DNA of 64,000 nt from Anabaena minutissima FACHB-250 (GTDB lineage: Bacteria; Cyanobacteriota; Cyanobacteriia; Cyanobacteriales; Nostocaceae): positions 62,001-126,000 of the forward strand of contig NZ_JACJRG010000007.1 of the NCBI RefSeq assembly GCF_014697125.1, given 5' to 3'. The position numbers and the translations under genes were made by a program. Of the stretch, positions 18,840 through 27,880 are shown piece by piece; position 1 is the stretch's first letter; each line of letters starts with the position of its first letter. The notes beneath the pieces are model-generated. The model did not search any database, was not told the origin of the DNA, and worked only from the letters and a program-made list of their open reading frames with translations.

Positions 18840-18876
18840 AGCCCGTTCACTCGTTGAAACAAGGAGTGGACGGGCT
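18840..18876. terminator. Strong hairpin between convergent genes
   Basis: AGCCCGTTCACTCGTTG pairs with CAAGGAGTGGACGGGCT around a 3-base loop, a 17-bp stem with two mismatches (one a G-T wobble). There is no long T-run, but the place, after the GTPase pair and facing the hemerythrin gene, fits a transcription terminator. Confidence 0.7.
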
Positions 18877-18945
18877 TAAATGAATCTATAAATCAGCTTG
18901 AGCTACACTCAATTTAATGAAGTGATTTCGCCTACAGTATCGACA

Positions 18946-20001
18946 TTAAACACCTGCACCGGTGGTTTGACCACCCAATCTTTCTTGAATGCGGCTTTTA
19001 GCAGCTTTAAACTGTGTAGCTAATTGCTCAGTTTGGTCTGAACTGAGATTGTTACGAATTGCTGCAAACATTGTGCTTTCTTCTTGACGAACGTGATCCA
19101 TTACGATGTCTGCCAACTGTCTAACTCTATCTTTAAATTCAGAGGTAGAGGGACTCAGAGCCTTGATTTGCTCTAACATTCGCTTCATGTCTGCTTGCTC
19201 ATCATACAGTTCTTGGGTATCCCTTTCACCGTAAAAAGAACGTACTCTGGGGTAGACTACTTCTTCTTCAGCTTCAGCGTGAGCAGTTAGATCCTTGTAA
19301 ATTTGACCAAAATACTCTTGAATCTTTTGTGGATCGTTGCTTTGCTGTATTTCGGTGAACAGGATATTGACTTTGTTGTGATCTAAGCGTAGCGCATCTT
19401 GGATATTCATATCCCGTTTGTCAGAACCCTGGGTGACAGCACTACCTACCGCACCCGTCAAAGCCGCCATCGCATCTTGGACTCGTCCCCAGATACCTTG
19501 ATCAACTTCTTGTCCAGTCAGTTCACGCACCCCTAAGATTTCCAAAATACCTTTAAGTTGTTCTTGGTGAGCGCGATTTTCAAAGTTAACGGTGTTGAGA
19601 GGCCCAATCGCGGCCATGACATCAGCACCAACTTTTTGTGCTGCTTTGTGAATCAGCAAACCACTCATGACTTGTTGGTGCTTCAACAATTCATGCTGAA
19701 ATGCTTTTTCGTAAAAGTTCAATTGAGAGCCTTGCATTAATTGGCGAAGCTTGTCCACCATTTCTCTGACTGTATTGCGTGGTTCTTGTTGGATACCATA
19801 CTGCACGTTGACAGTTTCTAGAATCCCCAAATTTTTGCGATCATCATCGAGCATGGTACGAAAGCGATCGCTGATTTCATTATCAGTGGATTCTCTCAAA
19901 AATAATTGCTCATTGTCTATGAGCAACTGTTGAATTAATTTCATATCTGCCAATTTAGCAGCGATAGCATTGCGTTTTGTATCATCTAAAGTTGATACCA
20001 T
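18946..20001 (-). CDS. Hemerythrin (HHE) domain protein
   Basis: The 351-residue soluble, mostly helical protein has a C-terminal HHE cation-binding (hemerythrin-like) domain at about 205-330. Diiron-ligand-type residues are visible in RLDHNKV, DLTAHAEAEEEVVYP and DIVMDHVRQEESTMF. The N-terminal half (about 1-165) is a second helical domain, also with His and Glu residues (ENRAHQEQL), and may be a degenerate ferritin-like or hemerythrin bundle. Such proteins bind O2, NO or iron in stress responses. ATG at 20001 has a GAGGAGAAC ribosome-binding site. It stands as a single gene. Confidence 0.87.
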   Translation of the reverse strand: MVSTLDDTKRNAIAAKLADMKLIQQLLIDNEQLFLRESTDNEISDRFRTMLDDDRKNLGILETVNVQYGIQQEPRNTVREMVDKLRQLMQGSQLNFYEKAFQHELLKHQQVMSGLLIHKAAQKVGADVMAAIGPLNTVNFENRAHQEQLKGILEILGVRELTGQEVDQGIWGRVQDAMAALTGAVGSAVTQGSDKRDMNIQDALRLDHNKVNILFTEIQQSNDPQKIQEYFGQIYKDLTAHAEAEEEVVYPRVRSFYGERDTQELYDEQADMKRMLEQIKALSPSTSEFKDRVRQLADIVMDHVRQEESTMFAAIRNNLSSDQTEQLATQFKAAKSRIQERLGGQTTGAGV

Positions 20002-20260
20002 CTTGAGTTCTCCTCAAAAAAATACTCGTATTCTTACTAAGATAAATTTGACATATTTACTAGTAATATTCCTCCTTCTTTTGAGCGATTAGACTCGTAA
20101 CTCAGGATAGAAAAGAAACATTCTTCTTGACATAAACTTATATTTATACTTGCAGACAGATAGGGATTTAGTATTTACTCTGTCTTTAGGTAGATAAAAT
20201 ACAAAGTTTATTTTTCTAAATTGACTCAAAGATATTTAAAATTCAGGAGATTAATTGATA

Positions 20261-21004
20261 ATGCCAGAGGCTTCTGGAATAGGGGAACAGGCGTTGAATA
20301 AGGCAGCAGAAATTGGTTTATCTAGCCAATTAGATGAAGTAGAAAATCTAGATGTAAATATTAAAACAGACCCATTAAAGCTGGTTCAAGGAGAGGTGGA
20401 AACAGTTGCGATCTCAGGTGAAGGTTTGGTCATGCAAAAAGACCTCCGTATGGATGTCATGGAAATGCAAATCAATAGTGTGGCTATCAATCCTTTAAGC
20501 GCAGCTTTTGGGAAAATTGAACTCACAAAACCAACAGCAGGTAAGGCGCGGGTTGTGTTAACAGAAGCAGACATCAACCGGGCTTTTAACTCTGAATATG
20601 TTCGTAATCAAATTCAAAGCCAGAAGATAAATATTGATGAGCAACCCAAAACAGTTGTACCGCAACAAGTAGACTTTCGCCTACCGGGTGAAGGTAAAGT
20701 TGCACTCAATGCCAGCATTTTGGTAGTAGAAAATAACGAAAATCACCAAGTTGTATTTACAGCAGTACCTCGTGTCAATCCTAATGGCACAACTGTAACT
20801 TTGGAAAATGTTACCTATGGTGAAGGTGAAGAAATTTCACCAGAATTAACCAAAGCTTTAATAGCACAAACCAGCGAAATATTGGACTTGAGTAACTTCG
20901 ATTTAGAAGGAATGAGCTTGCGAGTTCAACAACTAGTAGTAGACACAGGTAAACTCACACTGCAAGCCGAAGCGGACGTAGAAAAAATTCCCTTTGCTGA
21001 ATGA
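20261..21004 (+). CDS. DUF2993 (LmeA-like) protein
   Basis: The 247-residue protein matches the DUF2993 family, which in Actinobacteria includes LmeA and is common in cyanobacteria as a lipid-binding-like beta-rich domain. Typical features are GLSSQLDEVENLDVNI, PLKLVQGEVE, ITLTKPT-like segments and a TEADINRAFNS block. There is no signal peptide. The frame is open from a TTG at 20255, but ATG at 20261 stands 11 bases after an AGGAG site and is preferred. The stop overlaps the start of the next gene (ATGA), so the two are coupled. Confidence 0.8.
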   Translation: MPEASGIGEQALNKAAEIGLSSQLDEVENLDVNIKTDPLKLVQGEVETVAISGEGLVMQKDLRMDVMEMQINSVAINPLSAAFGKIELTKPTAGKARVVLTEADINRAFNSEYVRNQIQSQKINIDEQPKTVVPQQVDFRLPGEGKVALNASILVVENNENHQVVFTAVPRVNPNGTTVTLENVTYGEGEEISPELTKALIAQTSEILDLSNFDLEGMSLRVQQLVVDTGKLTLQAEADVEKIPFAE

Positions 21005-21582
21005 AAACTAGGACAAATATTATGGAAACCACAGAAACAACTTCTACCAATTCCACCGCTTCCACACCATTCCCCAATATTCCCCCAGTCATTGAAAGTG
21101 ACGATCGCGAATATCGTGATACAGGTGTACCCAGTACAGTAGCGATCGCCGGACATCCCTTACATCCCCTGAGTGTGATTTTTCCCATAGCCTTTTTAGC
21201 AGCCGCCTTGGGAAGCGATTTCGGCTACTGGTTAACCCGTGATTTCTTCTGGGCGAGGGCTTCCTTTTGGTTAATTGGATTAGGGTTAGCTAGTGGTGCG
21301 ATCGCTGCAATCATCGGTTTAAGCGACTTTTTGCAAATCGAACGCGTCCGTAAGCGTCAAGCAGGCTGGGCGCACCTGATTCTCAACGTTTCTCTCTTAA
21401 CCTTGACTGTAGTTAATTTCCTACTGCGGCTAGGCGATGCTGAAGCCAAAATCTTACCTTGGGGACTATTACTTTCCTTAATCGTCGGTACTCTCACTAG
21501 CATTTCCGGCTGGTTCGGTGCAGAACTTTCCTACCGCCACAAAATAGGTGTAGTCGGTGCTGGTAGTAGAAGATACCCCTAA
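21001..21582 (+). CDS. DUF2231 membrane protein
   Basis: The 193-residue membrane protein begins with about 45 Pro/Thr-rich residues. It then shows the DUF2231 hallmark GHPLHPLSVIFPIAF and four hydrophobic helices (about 55-75, 90-115, 130-145, 155-175). The family is common in bacteria and its function is unknown. ATG at 21001 overlaps the DUF2993 stop by four bases; ATG at 21022 is an alternative. The pair DUF2993-DUF2231 looks like an operon. Confidence 0.85.
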   Translation: MKTRTNIMETTETTSTNSTASTPFPNIPPVIESDDREYRDTGVPSTVAIAGHPLHPLSVIFPIAFLAAALGSDFGYWLTRDFFWARASFWLIGLGLASGAIAAIIGLSDFLQIERVRKRQAGWAHLILNVSLLTLTVVNFLLRLGDAEAKILPWGLLLSLIVGTLTSISGWFGAELSYRHKIGVVGAGSRRYP

Positions 21583-21683
21583 GTAGCCATTATTCATTAG
21601 TCATTACTGTTTCTTCCCAGTCCCCAGTCCATCTTTTCAATACCTAAAGGCTAAAATCGTGCATAGTTTTTAGGCTTGATAAA

Positions 21684-22072
21684 ATGCCTAATAATCGCAC
21701 CCAATCAAAATTGATCATCCTGTCTCTGCTCATTGTAGTAGCGATGGGATTTTTGTTTAAATACTACCCAGGTATTGGTAATAAATGGTTAAATAATTAT
21801 GGAGCAGTAGTATTTTACAAAATACTTTGGTGTCTGTTTGCCTTTTGGTTGTTCAGAAATCAAGCTGCTATCAACCAAATTCCCATATGGGTTTTTATTA
21901 TTACCTGGATTATTGAATTTTTGCAACTTTGGCATCCACCACTATTAAATCCGGTTCGCGCTACATTGATAAGTAATGGGATTTTCCTCATTATGCACTG
22001 GGTTGTATTTTAGGTTGGCTGTGGCTAAAAAAATTACAGAATATAGATTATGCACAAAAAGGTGAAGGTTAA
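21684..22072 (+). pseudogene. DUF2809 membrane protein, frameshifted near the 3' end
   Basis: The first 97 codons encode a DUF2809-like small membrane protein with four hydrophobic segments and the typical FLQLWHPPLLNPVRATLI. The 0 frame then ends at 22013 in a non-family tail. In the -1 frame, from TGG at 21977, the family ending continues as WDFPHYALGCILGWLWLKKL and stops at 22072. A one-base change near 21972-21977 would restore a normal protein of about 128 residues. It may be a recent mutation or a sequencing error. There is no classic slippery heptamer, so programmed frameshifting is less likely. The restored 3' end overlaps the DUF167 gene. Confidence 0.75.
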
Positions 22073-22277
22073 ACCCAACTCAAAACAGCAAAAAATTGCA
22101 GAACAATCTGATGGTAGCCTAACTGTACACTTAAAATCTCCGCCTGTAGACGGTAAAGCTAACGAAGAATTAATTAAACTGCTAGCTAACAAGTTTGATG
22201 TATCAAAATCTCAGATCAGAATTAAGTCTGGTTTATCTTCACGACAAAAATTTATTGAAATTGATACAGAGGTTTAG
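22050..22277 (+). CDS. DUF167 (YggU) family protein
   Basis: The 75-residue basic protein contains the whole DUF167/YggU fold: [13 protein letters not shown] at the start, [19 protein letters not shown] in the middle, then [16 protein letters not shown]. These small proteins are widespread and of unclear function; the fold suggests nucleic acid or protein binding. ATG at 22050 lies inside the restored 3' end of the DUF2809 gene, and the two were probably one transcript. Confidence 0.9.
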   Translation: MHKKVKVKPNSKQQKIAEQSDGSLTVHLKSPPVDGKANEELIKLLANKFDVSKSQIRIKSGLSSRQKFIEIDTEV

Positions 22278-22317
22278 TGTGAATAGTTATTAGTCATTAG
22301 TCAATGATGATTTGCTT

Positions 22318-22425
22318 GTCACCTGTCACCTGTCACCTGTCACCTGTCACCTGTCACCTGTCACCTGTCACCTGTCACCTGTCACCTGTCACCTGTCCCC
22401 TGTCCCCTGTCCCCTGTCCCCTGTC
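22318..22425. repeat. Perfect heptamer tandem array (GTCACCT)11(GTCCCCT)4
   Basis: Eleven exact copies of GTCACCT (22318-22394) are followed by four of GTCCCCT and a partial unit. The array lies between convergent stops (DUF167 and GST). The switch of one base between the two blocks shows unit-by-unit expansion. The same unit is found in short runs near 1722-1745, 9190-9215 (reverse strand), 41707-41740 and 30262-30284 (reverse strand). This is the short tandemly repeated repetitive (STRR) type known in heterocystous cyanobacteria. Confidence 0.95.
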
Positions 22426-22431
22426 CACCTA

Positions 22432-23064
22432 CTACCAATCCAAGCATAATTGAGGCTCGTGAATGATACTGATATATCCTGGTTGGTTTTTGACTCTTTC
22501 TATCCAAGCTTGAATTGCAGGGAATTGCGTTAAATCAAACCCTCCTTCATCAGCAACGTGAGTATAAGCGAACAAAGCAATATCAGCAATTGTGTAACGC
22601 TCATCTACAAAAAAGCGATGATGGCGTAAATGATTTTCCATTACTTTTAGGGCTGCGTAACCCGGTTCACGCTTTTGTTCTAGGGCGGTGCGATATTCCT
22701 CTGCTTTCCCTAAAATAGACATCCAAAATCTTGATTTAGCAATATATGGTTCATGGCTATATTGTTCAAAAAATAACCATTGCGTTACTTGCGCTTTTAA
22801 ATAGCGATCGTAAGGTAGAAATTCTGTATTCTCGCTCAGATACATCAATATAGCATTTGATTCTGCTAAATATTTTTCTGATTCAATTTCTAAAACTGGT
22901 ATCCTACCGTTAGGATTTTTACTCAAAAATTCTGGTGTGCGGCTCTCTCCTTTTAAGATATTAACTTCTACTCTTTCAAATGGCATACCCATTTGTGTTA
23001 ACAAAAGGCGTATCTTGTAGCCGTTACCTGAAAGTAAAAAATCGTACAAACGTAATGCTTCCAT
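22432..23064 (-). CDS. Glutathione S-transferase family protein
   Basis: The 211-residue GST has an N-terminal thioredoxin-like domain: LYDFLLSGNGYKIRLLL, with Ser 9 and Tyr 13-type positions near the glutathione site, NPNGRIPVLEI with the cis-Pro, and LAESNAILMYLSE with the glutathione-binding ES pair. The helical C-terminal domain includes FVDERYTIADIALFAYTH, the N-capping box. It conjugates or reduces small electrophiles with glutathione; the substrate is unknown. ATG at 23064 is preferred over the TTG two codons upstream. It is divergent from the SRAP gene with about 200 AT-rich bases between. Confidence 0.9.
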   Translation of the reverse strand: MEALRLYDFLLSGNGYKIRLLLTQMGMPFERVEVNILKGESRTPEFLSKNPNGRIPVLEIESEKYLAESNAILMYLSENTEFLPYDRYLKAQVTQWLFFEQYSHEPYIAKSRFWMSILGKAEEYRTALEQKREPGYAALKVMENHLRHHRFFVDERYTIADIALFAYTHVADEGGFDLTQFPAIQAWIERVKNQPGYISIIHEPQLCLDW

Positions 23065-23267
23065 GTACAAAATATAATAAAGAATGTGTTTACGATTAAA
23101 GGTCTAAAATACAATATCTTACAAAATTATTTTTATCAAACAGGATATTCTGTTGAATTTAATATGTTGATATAGTAAATATTAATTATCTGGAAAAATA
23201 AAAATATTAGTAATATTTAATGTCGTAATTTAAATGTTTTATTTTATGCAATAGTCCAAAAAAAACT

Positions 23268-23969
23268 ATGTGTGGAAGATTTACTTTAACCCAGACAGCA
23301 GAAGCATTAGCTGAAATTTTTCATGTTCAACCAGAGCAAAATTTAGCTGCACAATATAACATTGCACCTACGCAAATGGTGGTGACAGTTTTACATAATC
23401 CTGAAGTTAATCAACGTGAATTGCAGCAGTTACGCTGGGGTCTAATTCCTTCATGGGCTAAAGATTCCAGCATCGGCTCAAAATTAATTAATGCCAGATC
23501 AGAGACTGTAGCCGAAAAACCCTCTTTTCGTTCCGCTTTCAAGCACCGACGCTGTTTAGTAGTGGCTGATGGCTTTTATGAATGGCAAAAACAACAAGGT
23601 ACAAAACAGCCATTTTACTTTCGTCTCCGAGACGGACAACCCTTTGGCTTTGCGGGTTTATGGGAAAAATGGAGTTCCCCTACTCAAGAAGAAATCATCT
23701 CTTGTACAATTTTGACAACGGCAGCTAACGAATTACTGCAACCAATCCATGATCGGATGCCAGTAATTATTGACCCCAAAGATTACGATTTATGGCTAGA
23801 TCCTGAAGTCCAGACACCCCAACCACTACAGTCCCTATTATCGCCCTATCCAACCGCAGCCATGACCGCCTACCCCGTGAGCAAACTGGTCAATAGCCCA
23901 AAACACAACAGCCCAGAATGTATCATCCCAGTCAACGAGCAGAACACCCACCCAAATCAGTTAAATTAG
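23268..23969 (+). CDS. SRAP domain protein (YedK/HMCES family)
   Basis: The 233-residue protein is an SOS response-associated peptidase, which forms a covalent thiazolidine link with abasic sites in single-stranded DNA and shields them. All key features are present: Met-Cys at the start (MCGRFTL, Cys 2 being the crosslinking residue), YNIAPTQ, LRWGLIPSWAKD, INARSET, the Glu in DGFYEWQ and the His in IHDRMPVI. The length is normal. It is a single gene with an AT-rich upstream region; I did not see a clear LexA box. Confidence 0.94.
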   Translation: MCGRFTLTQTAEALAEIFHVQPEQNLAAQYNIAPTQMVVTVLHNPEVNQRELQQLRWGLIPSWAKDSSIGSKLINARSETVAEKPSFRSAFKHRRCLVVADGFYEWQKQQGTKQPFYFRLRDGQPFGFAGLWEKWSSPTQEEIISCTILTTAANELLQPIHDRMPVIIDPKDYDLWLDPEVQTPQPLQSLLSPYPTAAMTAYPVSKLVNSPKHNSPECIIPVNEQNTHPNQLN

Positions 23970-24030
23970 CTATTGAGTGTACTAAAGCAATGGCGAATGG
24001 CGACTAGGAATTAGGGAAAAGGAAAAGAAT

Positions 24031-24262
24031 CACCTGTCCCCAGTCCCCAGTCCCCAGTCCCCAGTCCCCAGTCTTTCAATTTTGGATTTGCAATGAGTGG
24101 ATTTTAGATTATTCAATCCAAAATCCGTCTTGAAAAGTTGAGCCACTGCGTTGGACGGGTTTCCCGGCTTGTAGCAAGTGGCGTTCCTACGGCGGGAAAC
24201 CCGCCTACAGAACTTTCCGCAAAATCTAAAATTCCTAGTCCCCAGTCCCCAGTCCCCAACCA
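24031..24262. repeat. Cluster of short repeats upstream of ycf3
   Basis: A tract of CCCCAGT heptamers (about 24035-24074) is followed by a GATTTTAGATT-type segment and a GC-rich inverted piece (GGGTTTCCCGGC ... GCGGGAAACCC). A second CCCCAGT tract (about 24236-24258) closes the cluster. The whole interval 23970-24271 carries no gene of its own and forms the leader of ycf3. Confidence 0.7.
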
Positions 24263-24271
24263 GAGACGAAT

Positions 24272-24793
24272 ATGCCAAGAACGCAAAAAAACGATAACTT
24301 TATTGATAAATCCTTTACAGTTATGGCGGATATCATCCTGAAGATATTGCCAACTAACAAAAAAGCTAAAGAAGCATTCGTTTATTACCGAGATGGGATG
24401 TCCGCCCAGGCAGAAGGTGAGTATGCCGAAGCACTAGAATATTATGAAGAAGCCCTCACCCTAGAGGAAGACTCCAACGATCGCGGTTATATTCTCTACA
24501 ATATGGGTTTAATTTATGCCAGTAATGGCGACCACGATAAAGCTTTAGAACTCTATCACCAAGCCGTTGAACTTAACCCGCGCTTACCCCAAGCCTTAAA
24601 TAATATCGCTGTAATTTACCACTATCAAGGTGAAAGAGCCAAAGAAGGTGGGGATCATGACGGCGGCGAAGCACTATTTGACCAAGCCGCAGACTACTGG
24701 ATTAGAGCTATCCGCATGGCCCCCAATAACTACATTGAAGCCCAAAACTGGCTCAAAACCACTGGACGGATGCAAATCGACGTATTCTTTTAG
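24272..24793 (+). CDS. ycf3: Photosystem I assembly protein Ycf3
   Basis: Ycf3 is a thylakoid-associated TPR chaperone needed to assemble the PsaA/PsaB core of photosystem I. The 173-residue sequence matches the cyanobacterial and chloroplast protein from end to end: [20 protein letters not shown], three TPRs (about 35-68, 72-105, 120-153) with [20 protein letters not shown], and [18 protein letters not shown] near the end. ATG at 24272 follows a CCCCAGT repeat tract, so the repeat borders its leader directly. Confidence 0.97.
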   Translation: MPRTQKNDNFIDKSFTVMADIILKILPTNKKAKEAFVYYRDGMSAQAEGEYAEALEYYEEALTLEEDSNDRGYILYNMGLIYASNGDHDKALELYHQAVELNPRLPQALNNIAVIYHYQGERAKEGGDHDGGEALFDQAADYWIRAIRMAPNNYIEAQNWLKTTGRMQIDVFF

Positions 24794-24889
24794 TCATTAG
24801 TCCAAAGTCAGTAGTCTACAGTCCAGGTAAAGATAATTAACTGTTGACTGTTGACTGTTGACCATTAACTATTAAATCTTCAACAAACC

Positions 24890-25180
24890 ATGATTGACCA
24901 GGAACAAGTTCATAAAGTCGCTCTGCTAGCTCGTTTAGAATTGACTCCAGAAGAAGAGGAACAATTTACCACTCAGCTAGGCAGTATTTTGGATTATGTC
25001 GAGCAGTTGAGTGAGTTGGATGTTAGTGATGTACTGCCTACAACACGGGCTATTGATGTCAGCAATGTGACTAGAGAAGATGAATTACAACCATATGCTG
25101 ACAGAGAAGCCATCCTCAACAGTGCGCCTGAGCAAGAAGGCGAATTCTTTAAAGTGCCAAAAATTATGAATGCTGATTAG
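24890..25180 (+). CDS. gatC: Asp/Glu-tRNA amidotransferase subunit C
   Basis: GatC, 96 residues, is the small subunit that holds GatA and GatB together in the transamidosome, which makes Gln-tRNA(Gln) and Asn-tRNA(Asn). The family features are clear: [45 protein letters not shown] and the FKVPKIM end. gatA and gatB are not nearby, as is usual in cyanobacteria. A GACTGTT/ATTAGTC type repeat flanks it on both sides. Confidence 0.95.
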   Translation: MIDQEQVHKVALLARLELTPEEEEQFTTQLGSILDYVEQLSELDVSDVLPTTRAIDVSNVTREDELQPYADREAILNSAPEQEGEFFKVPKIMNAD

Positions 25181-25249
25181 TTATTAGTTATTAGTCAATA
25201 GTCATTAGTCATTAGTGTTGACTATTGACTAATACGCAAGGAGGAAATC

Positions 25250-26218
25250 ATGGGTTTGGGAATTCTCAAAGATGGTCAGTGGGTAACTGAACGGAAACAA
25301 GAAGATTTACAGGGTAAATTCATTCGCCCCTCAACTACATTCCGTAACCAAATTACAGCCGATGGTTCAAGTGGATTTAAAGCCGAATCAGGGCGATATC
25401 ATTTATATATTTCTTGGGCTTGTCCTTGGGCGTGTCGCACTGCGATTGTGCGCCGCTTGAAAGGACTAGAAAATGTGATTGGTCTATCAGTGGTTGCAGC
25501 AGAAATTGATCAAAATAGTTGGGAATTTAATGATGAGCCTGGGAGTATTCCCGATACAGTTAACGGCACTCAATACCTCTGGCAAATCTATCTTAAGGCA
25601 GATACTCATTACAGTGGACGGGTAACAGTTCCAGTTTTATGGGATAAACAAACCAGGACAATAGTTAATAATGAATCCCGCGAAATTATGCGGATGTTAG
25701 ACACAGAATTTAATGCCTTAGCTGAAAAAGATATCAATTTTTATCCTCAACATTTACAAACAGTAATTGATGAGACGATTGATAAAATTTATCAGCCAAT
25801 CAACAATGGTGTTTACCGTGCAGGGTTTGCAACTAGTCAGTCTGCTTATGATGAAGCCGTAACAGAATTATTTGCGGCTCTTGATTACTGGGAAGAAGTC
25901 TTAGGTGAACAATGCTATCTTTGCGGCGACCAAATTACAGAAGCGGACTGGTGTATGTTCACTACCTTATTCCGTTTCGATGCGGTTTATTATGTCCATT
26001 TCAAGTGTAATCTGTACCGACTTGTTGAGTACCCCAATCTTTGGAATTATCTGAAAGAACTTTACCAATTTCCTGGAGTAAGAGAGACTTGTAACCTTGA
26101 TCACATTAAACGCCATTATTATCGGAGTCATCCCAAAGTTAACCCCACGCGCATTGTACCGAAAGGGCCTGTGATTGATTTTGATGAACCTCATAACCGT
26201 GATAAAATATTTAATTAG
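25250..26218 (+). CDS. Glutathionyl-hydroquinone reductase (Xi-class GST, YqjG/ECM4 family)
   Basis: The 322-residue protein is a Xi-class glutathione transferase that reduces glutathionyl-hydroquinones. The catalytic Cys lies in the family motif SWACPWACRTAIV (about residues 59-71). Other family features are WEFNDEPGSIPDTVNG, VPVLWDKQT, NNESREIMRML, the tyrosine-bearing GVYRAGFATSQ and LCGDQITEADW, and the C-terminal IKRHYYRSHPKVNP. An AAGGAGG ribosome-binding site near 25238 precedes ATG 25250. It is followed by chaB on the same strand after about 60 bases. Confidence 0.93.
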   Translation: MGLGILKDGQWVTERKQEDLQGKFIRPSTTFRNQITADGSSGFKAESGRYHLYISWACPWACRTAIVRRLKGLENVIGLSVVAAEIDQNSWEFNDEPGSIPDTVNGTQYLWQIYLKADTHYSGRVTVPVLWDKQTRTIVNNESREIMRMLDTEFNALAEKDINFYPQHLQTVIDETIDKIYQPINNGVYRAGFATSQSAYDEAVTELFAALDYWEEVLGEQCYLCGDQITEADWCMFTTLFRFDAVYYVHFKCNLYRLVEYPNLWNYLKELYQFPGVRETCNLDHIKRHYYRSHPKVNPTRIVPKGPVIDFDEPHNRDKIFN

Positions 26219-26281
26219 TTGATAACTGACCAAGGAAAGCAGCATGACTCTCTTTACTAGTAGAGTAAAGGAGTTGAATTG

Positions 26282-26485
26282 ATGCCTTACAAACAGATTG
26301 AAGATTTACCAGATTCGGTAAAAGAACACTTACCCCAACACGCGCAAGAAATTTTTCGAGCAGCGTTTAATAGTGCTGAAGAACAATACGATGAAGAAGA
26401 ACGTGCTTTTCGTGTTGCTTGGAGTGCAGTCAAGCGTGACTACGAAAAGGGTGATGATGGAGAGTGGCACAAAAAACCAGAATAG
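26282..26485 (+). CDS. chaB: ChaB family protein
   Basis: The 67-residue acidic protein is a full-length ChaB: MPYKQIEDLPDSVKEHLP, AQEIFRAAFNSA, then RAFRVAWSAVKRDYEKG. ChaB was named as a possible regulator of cation transport in E. coli, but its role is not settled. ATG at 26282 is preceded by AAAGGAG (26267-26273), which decides the start over the adjacent TTG. Confidence 0.92.
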   Translation: MPYKQIEDLPDSVKEHLPQHAQEIFRAAFNSAEEQYDEEERAFRVAWSAVKRDYEKGDDGEWHKKPE

Positions 26486-26730
26486 TTGTGTGTAATTTCT
26501 CTCTTTAGTTAGAAGTAAGAGCAAAATATAATAGTTATCTTGCTTACTAGCAGTAGTAGTAATTAATGATTTTGGGAATTATCAAACTAACAGATAATGG
26601 TCTGGGATATGAAGGCAATTAGCTGAAAGTTGGAGAAATTCCCAATTTATTTTAAATTAAAAATTACGAATTAAATAGAGCGATTTGAGAAAACTAAACT
26701 ATGTTAAGTAATATAAAAAAATAGGATTGA

Positions 26731-26784
26731 GTTCGTAGTAAGGACTTTAGTCCTAAAATAAGGACTAAAGTCCTTACTACAAAC
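26731..26784. repeat. Hairpin repeat of the GTAGTAAGGACTT family
   Basis: GTTCGTAGTAAGGACTTTAG plus TCCT is mirrored by AGGACTAAAGTCCTTACTAC plus AAAC around AAAATA. The stem is about 24 bp with one mismatch. It is a compact version of the element at 4271-4498 and lies in the leader of the gene at 26814. It could act as a mobile hairpin or a transcription terminator after chaB. Confidence 0.75.
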
Positions 26785-26813
26785 CTTTAATTATTTACGC
26801 CGTTCTACTTAGT

Positions 26814-27320
26814 ATGAATTATCTTGTTGCAGTATTACCTGAAAAAACAACAGCAGAAGCTGCTTATTCTGCTCTCGAACAACAAGGATTGTCAAAATCA
26901 CAAGTTAATATTTTAGGACAGGGTTATAAAAGTGCTGATGAATTTGGTTTGATTAATCCTGAAAAGCCAGCACGCAAAGAGGTAAGTCGGCTTTTATATT
27001 GGCTTATACCCTTTGGATTTATTGCAGGCTATGCTTTTAATTTGCTGACTAGGATTGAAGTTTTACCTCAATTGACAACATTTGGTAATCATTTTATTGC
27101 AGGTTTGTTAGGGGCTGCATCTGGTGGGTTAGGTGCTTGGGTGGTAGGTAGATTAGTTGGCTTAACGGTTGGTAGTGGTGATGTGTTGTCTTACCGTAAC
27201 CGATTAAACGCTGGTAAATATTTAATTGTTGTCAATGGTAATGAGGGGATAGTCCGCGAAGCTACTCGTGTATTGCGTCAATTTGAACCGGAAAATATTC
27301 AAGGTTATACAGGGGGGTAA
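26814..27320 (+). CDS. Two-helix membrane protein, unknown (cyanobacterial)
   Basis: The 168-residue protein has a ferredoxin-like N-terminal half: YLVAVLPEKTTAEAAYSALE is typical of domains found in general stress membrane proteins. Two hydrophobic segments follow (about 63-85 and 92-120, GFIAGYAFNLL and LLGAASGGLGAWVVG), then a C-terminal strand-helix part with YLIVVNGNEGIVREA. No catalytic motif. It is perhaps a stress-related membrane protein of the DUF1269-like sort; this is a guess. It stands alone after the hairpin repeat. Confidence 0.75.
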   Translation: MNYLVAVLPEKTTAEAAYSALEQQGLSKSQVNILGQGYKSADEFGLINPEKPARKEVSRLLYWLIPFGFIAGYAFNLLTRIEVLPQLTTFGNHFIAGLLGAASGGLGAWVVGRLVGLTVGSGDVLSYRNRLNAGKYLIVVNGNEGIVREATRVLRQFEPENIQGYTGG

Positions 27321-27422
27321 ATTACATATTTGTATAGAGATTTTTATATAAACTCTATACAAATATTGTCGTGTATATTCAAAAATAACATCCGAGTTCT
27401 AAACGTAAATTCTTCTGTTAAT

Positions 27423-27632
27423 TTAATTTTTCTGCTGTAGTTTCTTTTCAGTTTGGGAATGAGCTTTTTTAATGTGCTGAGTTAAGATTTCTGCCATCTC
27501 TACGGCTGTGAGAATTAATTGCTGTTCCATTTTGCCGTAACCGCCCTCATCGCTTAATTGCGGGTATATATGAGGGTTAGACAGCATAGCGGCTAAAATT
27601 TGAGATGCAGTTTGTTTCAATTCGCTATTCAT
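27423..27632 (-). CDS. Small helical protein, unknown
   Basis: A 69-residue protein starting MNSELKQTASQILAAML, predicted to be two or three helices (LSNPHIYPQLS in the loop) with a charged tail. The open frame extends upstream to 27740, but that part is Arg/Ser-rich and encoded by a dispersed repeat, so ATG at 27632 is taken. No family recognised; small proteins of this look are conserved in Nostocales. Confidence 0.6.
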   Translation of the reverse strand: MNSELKQTASQILAAMLSNPHIYPQLSDEGGYGKMEQQLILTAVEMAEILTQHIKKAHSQTEKKLQQKN

Positions 27633-27880
27633 AATTAATTGATTGGTAATGTTTCTTGATAGGTTATTGGCGTGAAAAATTTGTCTAGTAGAAGACGCAA
27701 TTCGTCTCTTCGAGAAGCCACTCTTTGAGCGTCTACGCATCTATACAAATGGGTGATGGGTGTTTTTTGATACGGTTCGGTTAGTGTTATGGGTGGGTAG
27801 AGACATTGCACTGCAACATCTCTACAGGTATTATTATTTTGGCAAATTATCTTATCCGAACCGTATTGGGGGTTATTTTT

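Noticed and set aside
22318..22425. Possible CRISPR array
   Set aside because: Units are 7 bp with no spacers. It is a slippage-type tandem repeat.
27633..27740. N-terminal extension of the small protein at 27423-27632
   Set aside because: Arg/Ser-rich residues from a dispersed GC-rich repeat; the internal ATG is better.
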